DNA of 64,000 bases from Saussurea involucrata (GCA_033807775.1 CM066321.1:235344350-235408349); one strand, 5' to 3'. Shown: positions 35,797 to 49,800, numbered from the stretch's first letter. Numbers and translations: made by a program. The notes: generated by a model not told the origin, from the sequence alone.

Positions 35797-38700
35797 TTAG
35801 TTTTTCTTGGGTACCCACTTGACCATGTATACACATTTGTCAGTGGAAGTAGTTGGAATGGAAGATTCAGCAGTCTTCGCAGCATTTGAATATTCAGCTT
35901 TGTCTTTCTTCACTTTGGTTAATTTCTTAACTTCAGTGGTAGGATTCACCTTGACCTGATTTGCACCAGGGTTGGTCTTCTTTGCCTTGGGGGCAATCTT
36001 CACCTTAGCTATCTTTTCAGCTTTGGTGACTGTGGGGCACTTACTAGCAATATGATCGGTAAGTCCACAGTGATAACATTTCCTATAACTAAAAATAGTT
36101 CTAGGACCATTTGAATGTTGAGATTTTGATTTCGAATTAGAAGTGCCAGCACCAAGTAAACTATTGGCTTTAGAAATGGGACGAACATTCAGTTCTTCAG
36201 ATTTCTTACCAAGGACATCCACTCTGAGTCTAGGAGTAGATCGCTGAATAGATCCAGAGATCTACTTCCTTGATCCAGTGGGATGAGCCACTGAAGCTTT
36301 AAAAGCATTCATCTTTGATACTAAGGTACCCTTCTGAGGATTCTGGTAACTAACAATTCCTTTAACTTTGTCTTTAGAGACAGAGGTAGGTTTTGAAGAA
36401 ACAATTTTCTCCTTGCCTTTTGAGGAGGTAGGAGTTTCCTCAGGGAATGGTGTATTGGACGAGGAGCACTGAGAAGATGAAGTATCAGCGACTGAGGATA
36501 CGAACGTTCCAAATTTAAGCATTGAACGCTCAGTGGTTGGTTTTGGAGTATCATATTTGTAACCCAGACCACGTTTATCACTTAGGGGAATCTGAGACTT
36601 TATTATCTCATTGATCTTTGTTGAAGAATTACACCATCCTTCCACAGTAGCTTTTTCAGCTTTTAATGCAGCGATAGCTTCTGCTCGTTCGATTTTGACT
36701 AGCTGATTTAAATATACTTGATCTTTAAAATCTTCTTCAATTTTAGAAAGTGTTAGCTTCAATCTTCCTAATCATAGAAGTATTTAGAAGTAGTGAAAAA
36801 TAGGCTAAGTGAAGAAAGCCTCTTACAGAGGCTCTGCCAACATTACCGAGAAATAAAGGTCAAGAAGCTACAGAAGCAGCAGAGGCTTCCTACAGAAGCT
36901 CTGTCATACGCACAAAGAAGACCAAAGACTCGGAATCCGGCAAAGACTGCTCCACAGAGGACCAGACCGCAGAACCTCTGTAATTCATTACAGAGCCTCT
37001 GTGGTCCTCAATGAAGACTTGGAAGATATTACTGGATACGTTCATCAACTTGCATGGAAAAGTACTGTCAAAACACGTGTCAAGCTCTGAGTGGACTCAA
37101 TAGGGCAAGGTACAAAATAGACGTCTGCGCCATTTAATGCATTTACCAAAAGTACATCTGCTCCATTAAATGCGCATGGCTCAAACAACTGCTCACACCA
37201 TCCAGTCCACTGTTCACACCATCCAGTTTACTATTCATGCCGTAAAAGGAACAGTGACCTACTTCATAGTCTTCTAAGAGTAGTATAAAAGGAAGTCTCA
37301 TGTTGAGATCTTCCCAACAACGAACACACAAGGAATCACTAATACTCTCAAGCTTTATTGTCAAATATCTGAGTGTTATATTCTCACACACACCAACAGT
37401 TCTTAATTTGTTCTTCGTGTTGTTATTATATATTGAATAACAGTAACTGTTCAACAAATCCTTTTCATTCTTTACTGTTTTCTTTATATGAGTGCGTTCT
37501 AATATCTATCAAACATACCTGTTAGTTTAATACGCTTCCGCATCAAACTCTAAACTCAACTAATGGACTGTTAATCTTGATTAAGTGCATCTGGGAACCA
37601 ACAGAAAGCTTTTCTATTTGAAGGTGGCAGTTTTTAAGCTTTTCAGCGAGATCAAGGTTTTGGTTTTCAACCACAGTTTTGCCGTTCATGGCTTCGTATA
37701 AACTTCTAGTCAAGAGATCGATCTTACGGAGACTATCAGCTTCATCAATATTTGCAATATTGGTAAAGAAGGAAGGTGATACCTGAATAGCAGAGGTTGA
37801 AGTGGAGGGAATGTCTGAACTTTCTTCCTCTTCTTCAATCTTGGCCATAAGACATAGATTTTCTTCATCATCTTCAGAGTCAGATGATGATGCTTCTTCA
37901 TCAGAAGCAGCCCAATCATAGTTAGCCATCAGGCCTTTATTCTTCTTCTTAAAGCTTTTCAGCTTAGCATATTTTTCTTTCAGCTTTGAATATTTGTCAT
38001 CTTTATTCTTTGGAACAAAGGATTTCTTTGTAAAAGCTGAGGGTCTAGAAACTTTCTTAGACCTGCACTCGTTAGCGAAATGTCCTGTCTTTTCGCAGTT
38101 AAAACAAGTAGCAGTAGCCTTATCAACAAAAGCTGATGATCTAGGCTTGTCAGTTATGGAAAGAGGTTTGTTCTTTCTAAACATTTTCTTTTTGGCAAAT
38201 CTCCTGAACTTTTTAGTTAGGAGAGCCAAAGATTCATCATTATCTGAAGAATCAGAATCTGATGACCTTTTAGAGTTACTTTCTAACTCAGTGATAGTGA
38301 CCGAGAGTCGCTGAGTAGAAGGTTCCTCTGAGATTAATGCAACAGGGGTGCTTTTGGAATCTTTTACAAGATTCTTCTTAAGATGGCTCGATTGCTCATG
38401 ATTCAGCAACGTGCCATATAAGGTTGAAAGGGTCATTGATTTTAGATCCTTTGACAGCTTGAGACACATAGAATAATTGTCTCAGCTTTCAGGTAAACAT
38501 TCTAGAAACTTTGTCAGAACTTCAAAGTTAGAATATTCCTTACCAACAGTTTTCAGATCTATAATTAAACAATTAAAACGTTGGTGAACTTCAGAGAGAG
38601 ATTTATTCTTACCAAAAATGAAGCTTTCGTATTGTCTTACCAGGTTGATCTTTCTTGAGTCCTGGACTTCAGACGTTCCTTCATACTGAACACATATTGT

Positions 38701-38911
38701 GTCCCACATGGCTTTTGATGTTTTCAGATTCATGACGGAATGGTAGAATTCGTCAGGAAGAGCCATGGATAGTATGGATCTGGCTTTTGTATATATAGCC
38801 ACTTTCTTCTTATCTTCGTCAGTCCATTGAAAGATTTCCTTAGGGACCAGCCTTTCTGGAATAGCAGGTCTATTCTCAGCGGCTGGAACTGCAGCATCAA
38901 TTCTTACAGGG
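35797..38911 (-). pseudogene. Sirevirus S gag, interrupted by a solo LTR and two stops
   Basis: On the minus strand it is read from the joint at 38911: a UBN2-type capsid region (EFYHSVMNLKTSKAMWDTI, VHQRFNCLIIDLK), a TGA at 38482-38484, then CFNCEKTGHFANEC, a zinc knuckle. The solo LTR (36751-37603) splits the next part. After a TAG at 36262-36264, a second knuckle CYHCGLTDHIASKC and the tail VKWVPKKN end it. The N-terminus is lost. All pieces are in one frame apart from the insertion and two stops, so damage is slight. Confidence 0.8.
36751..37603 (+). repeat. Solo LTR of Sirevirus family A inserted in S gag
   Basis: 853 bp from TGTTAGCTTCAATC to GGGAACCAACA, with a perfect GAAAG target duplication (36746-36750 and 37604-37608). 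It matches the LTR at 52120-52972, which has the same length, with roughly two dozen differences. There is no internal sequence on either side, so this is a recombined full element. TATAAAAGG at about 37275 is a TATA box. Confidence 0.93.
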
Positions 38912-41900
38912 ATGAATGGACCTCTTACTCTCCTTCGAGATGAGTATCCTCAGTGGAAAATAAGAATGGTCCATTTTTTCGAGGGCACTGAAAAAAATCA
39001 AGTACAATATCTGTACAATCCTCCTCCTATTCCCATGACAGTAGTACCTCGTGTACCTGCTACTGCTGAATCTGCCGAAATCCCCGAACATCAAAAACCA
39101 AAGCCAAAAGGGGAGTGGTCAACCGAAGATAAAGCAGAAGATGAAGTTGCTCAGAAAACCAAGAGGACATTAATTATGGCAATACCCAACGAACTCTTTC
39201 AATCCTTGGATTCATGTGAAACAGCGCATGATCTGTGGAAAGAACTGGAAAGACAGTTGGAAGGAGGTGCTAAAACACAAAAAAACCGAAGAGCACAGTA
39301 CATCAATGAATATCATGCATTCAGAGCCTCTGCAACAGAATCTCTGCAAACAACATACGACAGATTCAACTCTCTAATCAACAAGTGCAGAAAATCAGGC
39401 ATTGACAGAACTTCTGAAGAAAACAATGTAATGTTTTTAAAAAGTCTAAATGAAGAATGGCTCCAGCTGTCTATGTCCCTACAGACAAATTAAGATCTAG
39501 ACACCTGGACTCTCTCTGATCTTTACGGAACATTAGCCGCACAAGAACCTCAGATAGCACAGGCTAAAACACTAACCATTGCACCATATGCATTGGTTAG
39601 TAAAACTAAAGAGGATGCACAGAGACCAAGAAATGATAAAGCCACAGAGGAGAAGAAGAAGGAGAAGAAGAAGATGGTGATAATTGACAGTGAAGAAGAA
39701 GAGCAAGCAGAAAAGGAAATAACTCTTGCGTCACTAGCTAAATCTTTAGCTCTATTGACAAAAGAGTTCAGAGGAAACAGAAGAGGTTCCGGAAATGAAA
39801 GACATGATAGAGACAACCAGGATGACAGAAGAGACAACAGAAGAGATGACAGAAGAGGAGAAGAATCAAGTGGCCGACAGAGGTCAAGCGATAGAAGTTA
39901 TAGAGGGAATGACCGACAAAAGTCAGATGACTCGGTAAGCCACACGCAGCAAGAATGCTACAAGTGCGGCAAACCTGGTCACTATGCCAATGAATGTAGA
40001 TCAGAGAAAGGCGGAGACCTACAGAAGTCCAATGATCGAACAGGAAACACTCCTCAAGGGTGTTTTAACTGCGGAAAACCAGGCCATTTTGCGAATGAAT
40101 GCAGAAGAAGATCAAATCGCCCACAGAGGGACTCTGCTTTCTACAAAAAGAAAGCCGAATATTATGCTAAAAAATCCTTAATGGCAAAAGGACATTCTGA
40201 GGAGAACACAAAAGACTTCCAGTCAGACTCTACTTCTGACGATGAACATACCGCCAATGCCCTCTTCTGTGGCATGGCAGAAGTCGACTCCTGCACTGAC
40301 TCTGAGGTATATACTTCAAATTCCAACTCTTGTATTACCTCTGTAGATGATAATACACTTAGAATTAACATTGAATTAATTGAACTGAAAGAGATAAATC
40401 AAAGTATTCAGAAAAGACTCACTTTCAATGAGAGAGAAGTACGGCTTCTCACTCAAGAAAAAGCAAAGATTTTTGAGGAAAAAGAGAGAATAGAAAAGAA
40501 TTGGAACAAAACTCTAGATCCTTTAAAAAAACAAATTTCTGAATTAACCAATGCTTTGAAAGATAAAACAAAAGAACTTTCAGTTTCAAGGAGCGAAACT
40601 ACTGACATAAGAGCTCTTAAAGAATACTTTCAAAGAGAAAGAGAGGTATTATGGCAAGATTTACTCAGAAGAGAAGTTTTGCTTAAAAACTATAAAGATG
40701 CACAGAAAGTTTATGAAAAAATAAACTCACAAATAGGGAGACGAGGTATAGGGTATGATGATATCACCCTAGGTGTTGAAGGCAAAAGAAACAAACCTCT
40801 GTCCTCGTTATTTGTGATTGGAAAAACAAACAAACCAGATTTTCCAAATCTAATCTCTGTAAGCAAACGGGCGAAAATCTCCATGGATCCTTACTTGAAG
40901 AAACATAAGAAGATGATTAACGTGTGGTTTGAAAACACAGACTCATCATCTTCAACCTCTGTCAATAGAGGTATCAAACCAAAGAAATATCTGAAAACAC
41001 AAGATCAGATTGGTATCTTCAAGTTTGGTAAACCAGAGACCCAAACACAGGTTGCTTTTGTCTGTTTGATAAACGTTGAAAAGAAATTATCAGCAGAAGC
41101 TCCTGAGTTTAAACCCATTTTTTCAGAAGAAAACTTTAAAAATTTAATTGAATTTTATTTTTTGGAAATATGGAAATCAAGCGTTTTAGAAAATTTCTGT
41201 ACATCTTCTATAGATAAAACTCTCACTGAAGAAATCTTATTAGAAACCTCTGCAATCTATGAAAACTATTCTACAGAGGAAGAAAGATCGTACGATACAT
41301 GCTCAGAAAATCCAGCCTCTATTGAAAGAATTGATTCAACCTCTGTATACGAGGACGATTCATCCTCTGACAACTCAGGGACTGATTTCAAATCAGGGAT
41401 AATTCACTGTGACACAGAGGATGTCAAATTCTCCTCTGAAGTTCCTCACAGAACTATTTCTCCAAAAGAGAAACTCACAGAAATTCCAATCTGCCAAGAT
41501 TTTCTAAATTTGAATCTACATATCAAAACCTCTGCTGAGCTTAAAAAGTTACAGAAGACCTCTATTGATCCTATAAGTTCTAGATTTTCAAAACCCAAGG
41601 TTAATAAATCTTTTTCTTCTGTGACAGTGATGAAAGAAGTTCACCACAGAAGCAACCCACAGAAGGCAGGTCCTAAACAGAGCTTTTGCAAACAACATTC
41701 GATTATTCATAGATCTTCTAGTAATAGGAAATCTAATGTAAAGAAAGAATGTAATGCCTCTGTGGCTGAGTTTAAAAAATTCAATGAAAAGTTCAAGCAA
41801 ATTACATCTCATATTCAATACTGTCATTGCTTTGATCTTATTTCTAAACTTAATAATCATTTTTCAAGTCAAGTCTGTTTACTCTCTACGACAATTCAAA

Positions 41901-42031
41901 AGTCAAATCCCACAAAGAAACAATCTGACTCTTCTGCAGAGAACAAAATGTATTTCAAGAATGCCAAGGCAAACTTGAAAAACTCTAACAAAATTGGACC
42001 CATATGGATATGGGTACCTAAATCTCTGTGA
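38912..42031 (+). pseudogene. Sirevirus A1 gag, one internal stop
   Basis: It starts at ATGAATGGACC, which is also the joint with element S. The first 193 codons carry a UBN2/retrotran_gag region (EYPQWKIRMVHFF, SLDSCETAHDLWKELERQLE, FNSLINKCRKSG), then a TAA at 39491-39493. The same frame continues to 42029-42031. Two zinc knuckles follow: CYKCGKPGHYANEC and CFNCGKPGHFANEC (about 39957-40105). After these comes an unusually long tail of about 640 residues, rich in Ser, Lys and Glu, with a coiled-coil part (KEINQSIQKRLTFNERE) and the gag end IGPIWIWVPKSL. Such a long tail after the knuckles is odd for copia gag and may be a lineage feature, as A2 keeps its last part. Confidence 0.85.
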
Positions 42032-45000
42032 TTGTCCTGCAGAAGAAGTATGTGCCAATCTGGTATCTAGACTCCGGATGCTCAAGGCACATGACTAGTG
42101 ACAGAAGTGCACTATCCACGTACAAAGAAACACAAGATGGTGGATCTGTGACTTTTGGAGACAACAAGAAAGGACACATAAAAGGCTATGGAGTCATAAG
42201 GAAAGAAGACGTTTCTGTATACAAAGTTGCATATGTGGATGGCCTTAAGCACAACCTACTCAGTGTAAGTCAACTTTGTGATACAGGATTCAATGTGTTG
42301 TTCAAAAGAACTTTCTGCTCTCTACAAAGTGAAGAAACAAGTATGGAACTTCTGCGAGCTGAAAGAATAGGTGATCTATATCTAATGAACTTCAACTCAA
42401 AGAACAAAGACAAAGTTTGCCTTGTTGCCTGCAAAAGTGAAGAAGCCTGGTTATGGCACAACAGGTTCTGTCACTTGAATTTTCACACATTGGAAAAACT
42501 GGTCAAACTTGATCTAGTTAAAGGTTTGCCAAATGTTAAATTCAATAAGGATCAGTTATGTTCTGCCTGTGAGATGGGAAAACTCAAAAGAGCTTCCCAC
42601 AAAGGCAAAACAGATGTATCTTGCACTAGACCTCTGTACATGCTTCATGTCGACCTCTGCGGTCCCATTGCCATACAGAGCCTAGGTGGCAAGAAATACA
42701 TACTTGTCCTAATTGATGAGTATTCGCGTTTCACATGGGTTGAATTCGTTAGAAAGAAATCAGATGTTCCAAATATATTGATAAATCTAATGAAAAGAAT
42801 CCAAGTTCTTTATAATTGCAGAATACAGAAGTTAAGAAGTGACAATGGCACAGAATTTAAAAACTCTGTCATTGAAGCCTATCTTTCAACAGAAGGAATA
42901 TCACAGAACTTCTCTGCAGCTCGCACTCCACAACAGAACGGTGTTGTCGAAAGAAAGAATCGAACACTTGTGGAAGCCGCAAGAACTATGATGTCAGCAT
43001 GCGGATTATCAATGAACTTTTGGGTAGAAGCAATTTCTACTGCGTGTTATACTCAAAATCGATCAACCATTGTGAAAAGACACCTCAAGACGCCTTACGA
43101 ATTGCTTAACAAACGGCGGCCAAACATCAAATTTTTCCATGTATTCGGATGCAAATGCTTCGTCTTAAACGACAGAGATTCAAGAGGAAAGTTTGATGTA
43201 AAAGCAGATGAAGGCAAATTCATTGGATACTCTACCACTTCCAAAGCCTACAGAACATTCCTTACAAAGTCTCACAAGATTGTAGAAAGCATCAATGTTT
43301 CTTTTGATGATTCATTCCAAATGACTTCTGAGCAAATAAGTTCAGAACTCGGAATTAAAGGGAAATTCTCTGACATCTCAAGAACAAAAGAAGATTTGAA
43401 TCTTCTATTTTTGGAGATGTTCCACAATGACATTGATCCTTCTGTCGGAACCATCAGAGTTTCTGAAGAACCATCCTCTGTCGGACAAAATCCTACAGGT
43501 ATGACTCTAACTGGTCCAAATAATGCTTCATCTTCTTCTATAAATACTACAGATGCAATTGCCGAAGCAGAAGAAAGTGCAGAAGATGAAACATCAAGAA
43601 AAACGACCACAGAAGCTGCACAAACCACAGAAGAACCAATTACAGAGGGGATCGAGGACCAAGACTATACATCCTCAGAGGAACAAACTCCACCACCACT
43701 CGTACCAATCATTCCACAAACGGTAGAATCAACTACCAAGGCACGAAGAACATCAGAGGCTGCACAAGAAGAAACACAAGAAGCCTCTAAAGAAAGTTTT
43801 GATGACATTGATGATCATCTTCCACGCACAACTCAGTGGACAAAAAGCCATCCTCCAAACCAAATAATTGGAGAACCTTCTGACTCAGTAAAAACAAGGT
43901 CTGCCATTGCAAATTTTTGTTTCTTTACAAATTTTATTAGTGTTATAGAACCAAAGAAGATTTCTGAAGCCCTAGATGACCCAAACTGGGTAGACGCCAT
44001 GCAAGAAGAACTTCTGCAATTTGAGCGTAACAAAGTATGGACTTTAGTACCTCTGCCAAGAGGGAAACAGGCCATTGGGACTAAATGGGTCTACAGAAAC
44101 AAGAAGGATGAAGATGGAGTGGTCGTCAGAAACAAAGCAAGATTAGTAGCAAAAGGATATAGACAAGAAGAAGGCATAGACTACGATGAGACTTTTGCCC
44201 CTGTCGCACGTCTCGAAGCAATAAGAATATTCTTAGCCTTCGCAGCCCACAGAGGCTTTAAAGTCTATCAGATGGACGTAAAATAAGCTTTTCTAAACAG
44301 TGAAATCCAAGAAGAGGTTTACGTAAATCAGCCACTAGGTTTTGAAAGCTCAAAGTTTCCAAGGCATGTATACTACCTTGAAAAGGCTCTATACGGACTG
44401 AAACAGGCTCCAAGAGCATGGTACGAACGACTTTCTACCTTCCTTCTAGTCAATGGCTACAACAGAGGTACAACAGATACTACCTTATTCTATAAACGCA
44501 AAAATAGTGAGATAATGCTTGTACAAATATACGTAGATGACATAATTTTTGGGTCTACAAATTCAGAAGAGTGCAAAATTTTTGAAAAACTCATGCAGAG
44601 TGAGTTTGAAATGAGTATGATGGGAGAATTAACATTCTTCCTCGGACTTCAAGTCAAACAATCTTCAGAGGGAATTTTTATAAATCAAGCCAAATATGTC
44701 TCTGACATACTTTTAAAATATAATCTCTCTGATACCTCTGCAATGAAGACTCCAATGGCCACTGGAAATAAGTTGTTCTTAGATCCAAATGGTATTTCTG
44801 TAGAATGTACTCTCTACAGAGGCATGATTGGATCTCTGTTATACTTAACAGCAAGCAGACCTGACATTATGCATGCCACATGTCTTTGTGCACGTTATCA
44901 AGCTAATCCAAAGAAATCACATTATGATGCTGTAAAGAGAATCTTGAGATACCTGAAGGGGACCAACAATCTTGGTCTCTGGTATCCACAGAACTCTGGT

Positions 45001-45474
45001 TTTAGTCTTAAAGCTTATACAGATTCAGACTATGGAGGATGCATGCTCGACATAAAGAGTACCTCTGGGAGTTGTCAATTCCTAGGTGGTAAACTAGTCA
45101 GTTGGACCTCCAAGAAGCAGAATTGTGTCTCCACATCCACTGCAGAAGCTGAATACGTTGCTGCCGCTAGCTGTTGTTCTCAGGTTCTATGGATGAAGAC
45201 TCGGCTAAAAGACTACGGCCACATTCTGTTCAAAATACCCATCTTCTGTGATTCCAAAAGTGCTATTGCTATCTCTGCCAACCCTGTGCAACACTCAAAA
45301 ACCAAGCATATCGATATAAGGTATCATTTCTTGAAACATCATGTTGAATACGGTACAATCGAAATGCATTTCGTGCCCACAGAATATCAACTCGCTGACT
45401 TATTCACCAAAGCATTAGACGAGAAAAGATTCAACTTCTTGGTGGGTAAGTTAGGAATGATTAACATGGTATGA
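42022..45474 (+). pseudogene. Sirevirus A1 pol, one internal stop
   Basis: Pol is in a different frame from gag and overlaps it by only about 10 bases (42022-42031), exactly as in A2. It has no ATG near its start, so it must be made by a frameshift or similar. Protease (WYLDSGCSRHMTS), integrase (LHVDLCGP, RSDNGTEF, NGVVERKNR) and the start of RT (KGYRQEEGIDY) precede a TAA at 44284-44286, at a codon that is Ser in A2. RT with YVDDIIFG and RNase H (YTDSDYGG, STAEAEYVAAA, HIDIRYHF) follow in the same frame to 45474. Only this stop breaks it. Confidence 0.9.
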
Positions 45475-46870
45475 AAATCCTCTGTAAGTATATCTTTATC
45501 TTCTGTAAATAACAAGTAAATACATTGCTTAATTTATTGCTTTGATTGATTCTACTTCTGTATGTAAATTCTTAAAACCTTAAATAGTTCTTAAAAATCA
45601 CAGAGCTTCTGTAAGTCAACTCAGAACCTCTGACGACCCCTACAGAACCTCTGAAAGACCATGACCTATGTTCTATGCAAAACTTATCATTCTTTGATCC
45701 AAGCATAGGTCAAGGGGGAGCAAAAGGAAATTACTTGATCTACATAGGTGATTAGATCAAGGGGGAGCAGAAGGGAACCCTGAAATGATCTAAAGAGATA
45801 AAACTTTCAAGGGAAAGCCAAAGAAAAATGTCGATGACTCCATATCGACAGAAGTCAGATAACACTGCCGAGAAAAGAAGAACCAAAAGGTATGTCTCTC
45901 GCACAAAAGGTTTTTGGAAAACAATTTTCTAGGACAAGAATTGTCAAAAATGTCCTAAATATACTGTGAATAACATTTCAAAAATCAAAAGCTCAAAAAG
46001 TTTCACAAAATTCGAATTAGGAGAAATTTAAGGTCATAGAGCTTCTGCTGAGCTCAACAGAGCTTCTGCAGGAAATATGCTCTGTGATCACAAATTAACC
46101 TTCTGTCGATCTTTTGGAATGTTATCTCGGAAACCGAAAACGCAGACCATGACCTTCTCGAACAAACCGTTTTTTTTAACAGTTTTCTCGGACACAAACT
46201 TTCAAATATGTTCGAAAAACATCTCTTAAACCAAATCAAAAATTGGATGATCAAAAATACTAATAAAATTAATTTTATGAGATTTTTTCTCTCATAGAGC
46301 TTCTGCTGGCCCTCACAGAACTTCTGCAAGTTCCAACAGAGCCACAAAACCTCTGCGAAGCAAATTTCTTCACAAAAATCCGATTTTATCCTCTCCAATG
46401 CCTTTACAAATGTTTTGGTTAAAGAAGAACCCCACAGAAGTCCGATTTTCAAGATCACAGAGCCTCTGTAAACTACAGAAGCTCTGTCAATCTGATTACT
46501 TGGGCATCTCTGTAGTAATAACGGTTACTTTTACTGCGAGTGAAACTCATATGGCTAAAATCAACCTCACGCGCCTAGCATTAATGGGTCGCGCACGACG
46601 TCCTGTCATATTCTGACAAGGCCTACGTGTCCCATTTTCATTGGGCGTACATGGAACGTTTTTTATTTGGAAAGTTGAACCCGCCGCTCAAACTCGAGTG
46701 CGGATTCCAAACTTTAATCCATTGCCATATATTTTACTCTTTCGAATTCTATCGTTTTACCATCCTATAAAAACAAAGCTTACCCTCACATAAAACCTTT
46801 TACAAACTCTCATCTTCTTCTCCGGCGAAACCCTGCAAAAAGCTTGCAAAAATCTTATTCTTAAAATCAA
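45475..46870 (+). other. A1 spacer between pol and third gene, with internal purine tracts
   Basis: Non-coding. AAGGGGGAG lies at 45712-45720 and again at about 45759-45767, Sirevirus-type internal polypurine tracts. Words such as CAGAGCTTCTG and AACCTCTG repeat throughout. The right end holds the promoter-like region listed separately. Confidence 0.75.
46590..46800 (+). promoter_or_regulatory. Promoter-like region before the A1 third gene
   Basis: ACGT-core motifs (CGACGTCC at about 46597, CTACGTGTCC at about 46623) are followed by a TATA box, CCTATAAAAACA, at 46764-46775. It lies about 100 bp before the ATG at 46871, with a CT-rich stretch between. The same arrangement is kept in A2 (about 57965-58150). 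Its position matches the promoter-like region of element S. Confidence 0.5.
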
Positions 46871-49800
46871 ATGGCTTCATCTTCTCGAGCTACATCCTCT
46901 GAACTCTCTCCGGCGAACTCACCGGAACACTCCCCTGCACATTCAGAACATTCTGAAAACCCCATCCTTGCAAGAAATATTGAACAACAAGATTCCGGGG
47001 ACTCAGCAGACTTTGCTCCGACGACTCACTTGCAAAACTTTATAGCAAAGGATCATTTCGAAGCCATTCTTCCTATCAAATCCAACAACTGCTATTTGGT
47101 CCCCTCACCCACTACTTTCGGCGAAGCCCATGCCATACTTCTGAACATCATGGAGAATCATGTCCTCTTCCCTCTACTATCAAGAACCCCGAACAAAATT
47201 CCAGTCCGCTATTTGAACCAATTTTGGCAAAGTTGTCGATTTGATAAAGACGATTCTCTTATCAAAGGATACATTTCAAGACCTGATAAATCTGAGCATC
47301 TTGAAATCAAGTTCAACATAACAATGTTCTCACTTGAATTCAACCTACCAACAAGGGGTCTTCTGGGATTGAAGAGTTATGCAGATCAACCAACAGACGA
47401 AGAGCTCTGTCGATTCGTGGAAATGCTTGGGTACAACACCCAACTACGGAAGAGAAATGACTTCCGCAGAGGCCGATTACCACCTCTGTGGAACACTTTG
47501 TTCTCGATTCTTAACAGATGTCTGACAGGAAAGATAGGCAGTATTGACCAGAGCTCACATCAAATCTTGAGCATCATGTATGGAGTTTACTATGATCTTC
47601 CACTAGATTATGCGACCATAATGATGCAAGAGATCATAAACACCATCGACAGAAAGAACAACTCGAAAAGGGTCAAAGAGAACGATCCCAACTTTCTACC
47701 ACCTCTGCAATTCCAAAGAATACTAGGAGTACTGTTCGAACCTCTGCTGCTAATCCAAAATTGGCCAATGGAAGGGCCAACTCCCAAACAGTTCCCGATG
47801 AACAAGAATACCCCCACTGATCATGCTGATGGCTACTCACACTGCAGACCTCTGTCAAAGAAGCTTCTGCAATACGCATCGAATAAATCCCTTAAGAAAG
47901 AGTATATACGCGATCATAGAACTCCTAAACCGAGTCCTATGACACCCCCGCGTTTAGGTGTCCCCCTAGGAACAATGATAGCAAAACCTCTTTCCACTAA
48001 AAAAGAAAAGGATTTGAAGTTAGCAAAGCACATGGCTATTCAACTCAGCTTTATAGCCAAACGTGCAGAACTAATGGGAAAGAAGTCTTCATCAAGAACC
48101 TCTGCATTTACTCCAAAAGCTAAGAAGAGGAAAACTGCAGAAGGCACCTCCACAAGCGCTGCAGAAGATCAACCCTCACCTCCTCATGCCACAGAAATTG
48201 GCTCCTCTGCTCCTCCCTCCTCTCCAAAAATGAAGAAGAAAAGATCAAAATCAACAGAAGAAGGGGCACCAAATCCTAAGAGGAGGAAAACCAAAAAGAG
48301 GCATGGTAAATCACTTACAAAGTTGGTAACCATTGCAGAAGAGGAAACTGCTGAAGAAGAAGTTGCAGAAGAAGAAATGGCTACAGAAAGGTATCAATCA
48401 CCCTATCAATCTCCAGATAGATTTGCTCACCAAGGAGACCTGAACGACTTCTTACAGAACCCTGAAATTGCCAACACCCTAAATACAGCAGGGTGGACGG
48501 CACAACCTCTCGACCACCACTCTCCAGAAGAAGATTTCTTCATTTCGGGCATCGACACACATCTGCAAGAAGATGACACAACACCCAGAAATCAACCAGC
48601 CGAAACCCCTGTTATTTTACAAAACCCTTTCATTCAAGGATTGGATGTCCACAGAAGAAGTCCAAACCCAGCTTCAGAAGAAATAGAACAAACTGAAGCT
48701 GAATTGAACAGAGGTGAAATTACAGAGGCTTTTGAGAACATGATGGAAGAAGAGAAAAAAAAAAGGGGCCGAAGTTGTACAAAAAGAGGGATTAGCAACA
48801 ACGGAGACATAAATAGAGATCTTAGAGACAGATTCAGATGAAGAAGAAGCTGTCTGGATACGTAAGGGTCTTTATCATCCACATGTCATGAGATTATTTG
48901 GATCTCATCAAGTGTATGACCAATTACGACCAGAGCAAGGAACTTCCACAGAACTTAGGGAAGAAGCAAGAAAAGATGCCTGGATAAATAGAGGCACACA
49001 ACCAAAACCAACTCCCAGTGCAACCCACATTTCTGACACCGCAGGTCTAGCTGCAGAAGGTGTCATTGAAAAAGAGCAGCACAGCTCGAACCTACCCCAA
49101 CCCATCCAGCCAGAGGTTACTCTTTCAACCTCTGTGCCCACAAAAACCGGGGAATCCATTCCTAGGGAGTCTCCTCAAAGAGACTCACCTATAGTTCGTG
49201 ATCAATTGCCCCAGATCACAGAAGAACGCCCAACAGAGGAATTTGTTTCCTCTGCCACACACTTGTTAAGACCCACACTTCTTTCAGAGAGAAGTAGAGA
49301 GCACAAAGACAAAGAGACTCTAGACAAGTCTCCTAGTCAACAGAAGGATATTCCAATACCCACCTCTGGAGTGGATTTGGACAATGTTCTTCTCAGAACT
49401 TCTGTAGGGATTGAAACTCATGTTTCTTCTCAAGGATCAGAAGGAAATCCTTCCATTCTCAACGTACAAACAGGAATGAAAGAAGGTATCCCAGGAACAG
49501 GGATTTACTCTGGAGACGAATGTGTTCCTCCAGAGGTTACCACCGGAACACAAGTTACAAGGGATGAGTTCCAAACCCTTGAAACCTCTGTGAACCAAAC
49601 CTTGAAAGAGTTGAAAAGCTCTTTCAAATCTTTTGCAGAGACAACATCACTGGCACTACTAAACCTAAACACCAAAATGGACAACCTGTCCACAGAGGTG
49701 AAAACTGCCATCTCACAGATGAAGTCTGCTGCTACTGCATCCACCACTTCTGCCGCAACAACTACACCTTCGATTGAGAACTCAATCAACAAATTCCTTG

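Larger units (their letters stand above)
20534..38911 (-). mobile_element. Sirevirus S (Ty1/copia), minus strand, 5' end missing, with two nested insertions
   Basis: Read on the minus strand, the order is gag (38911-35797), protease-integrase-RT-RNase H (35790-32507), a gap with promoter-like sequence, a long third gene (31523-21765), a purine tract and the 3' LTR. The size without nested elements is about 11.8 kb. RNase H after RT and integrase before it mark Ty1/copia. The extra 3' gene and the AGGGGGAG purine tract point to the Sirevirus lineage. Element B (22624-28329) and a solo LTR of family A (36751-37603) interrupt it. The 5' LTR and leader are lost at the head-to-head joint with A1. 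Several stops and shifts show it is dead. Confidence 0.85.
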
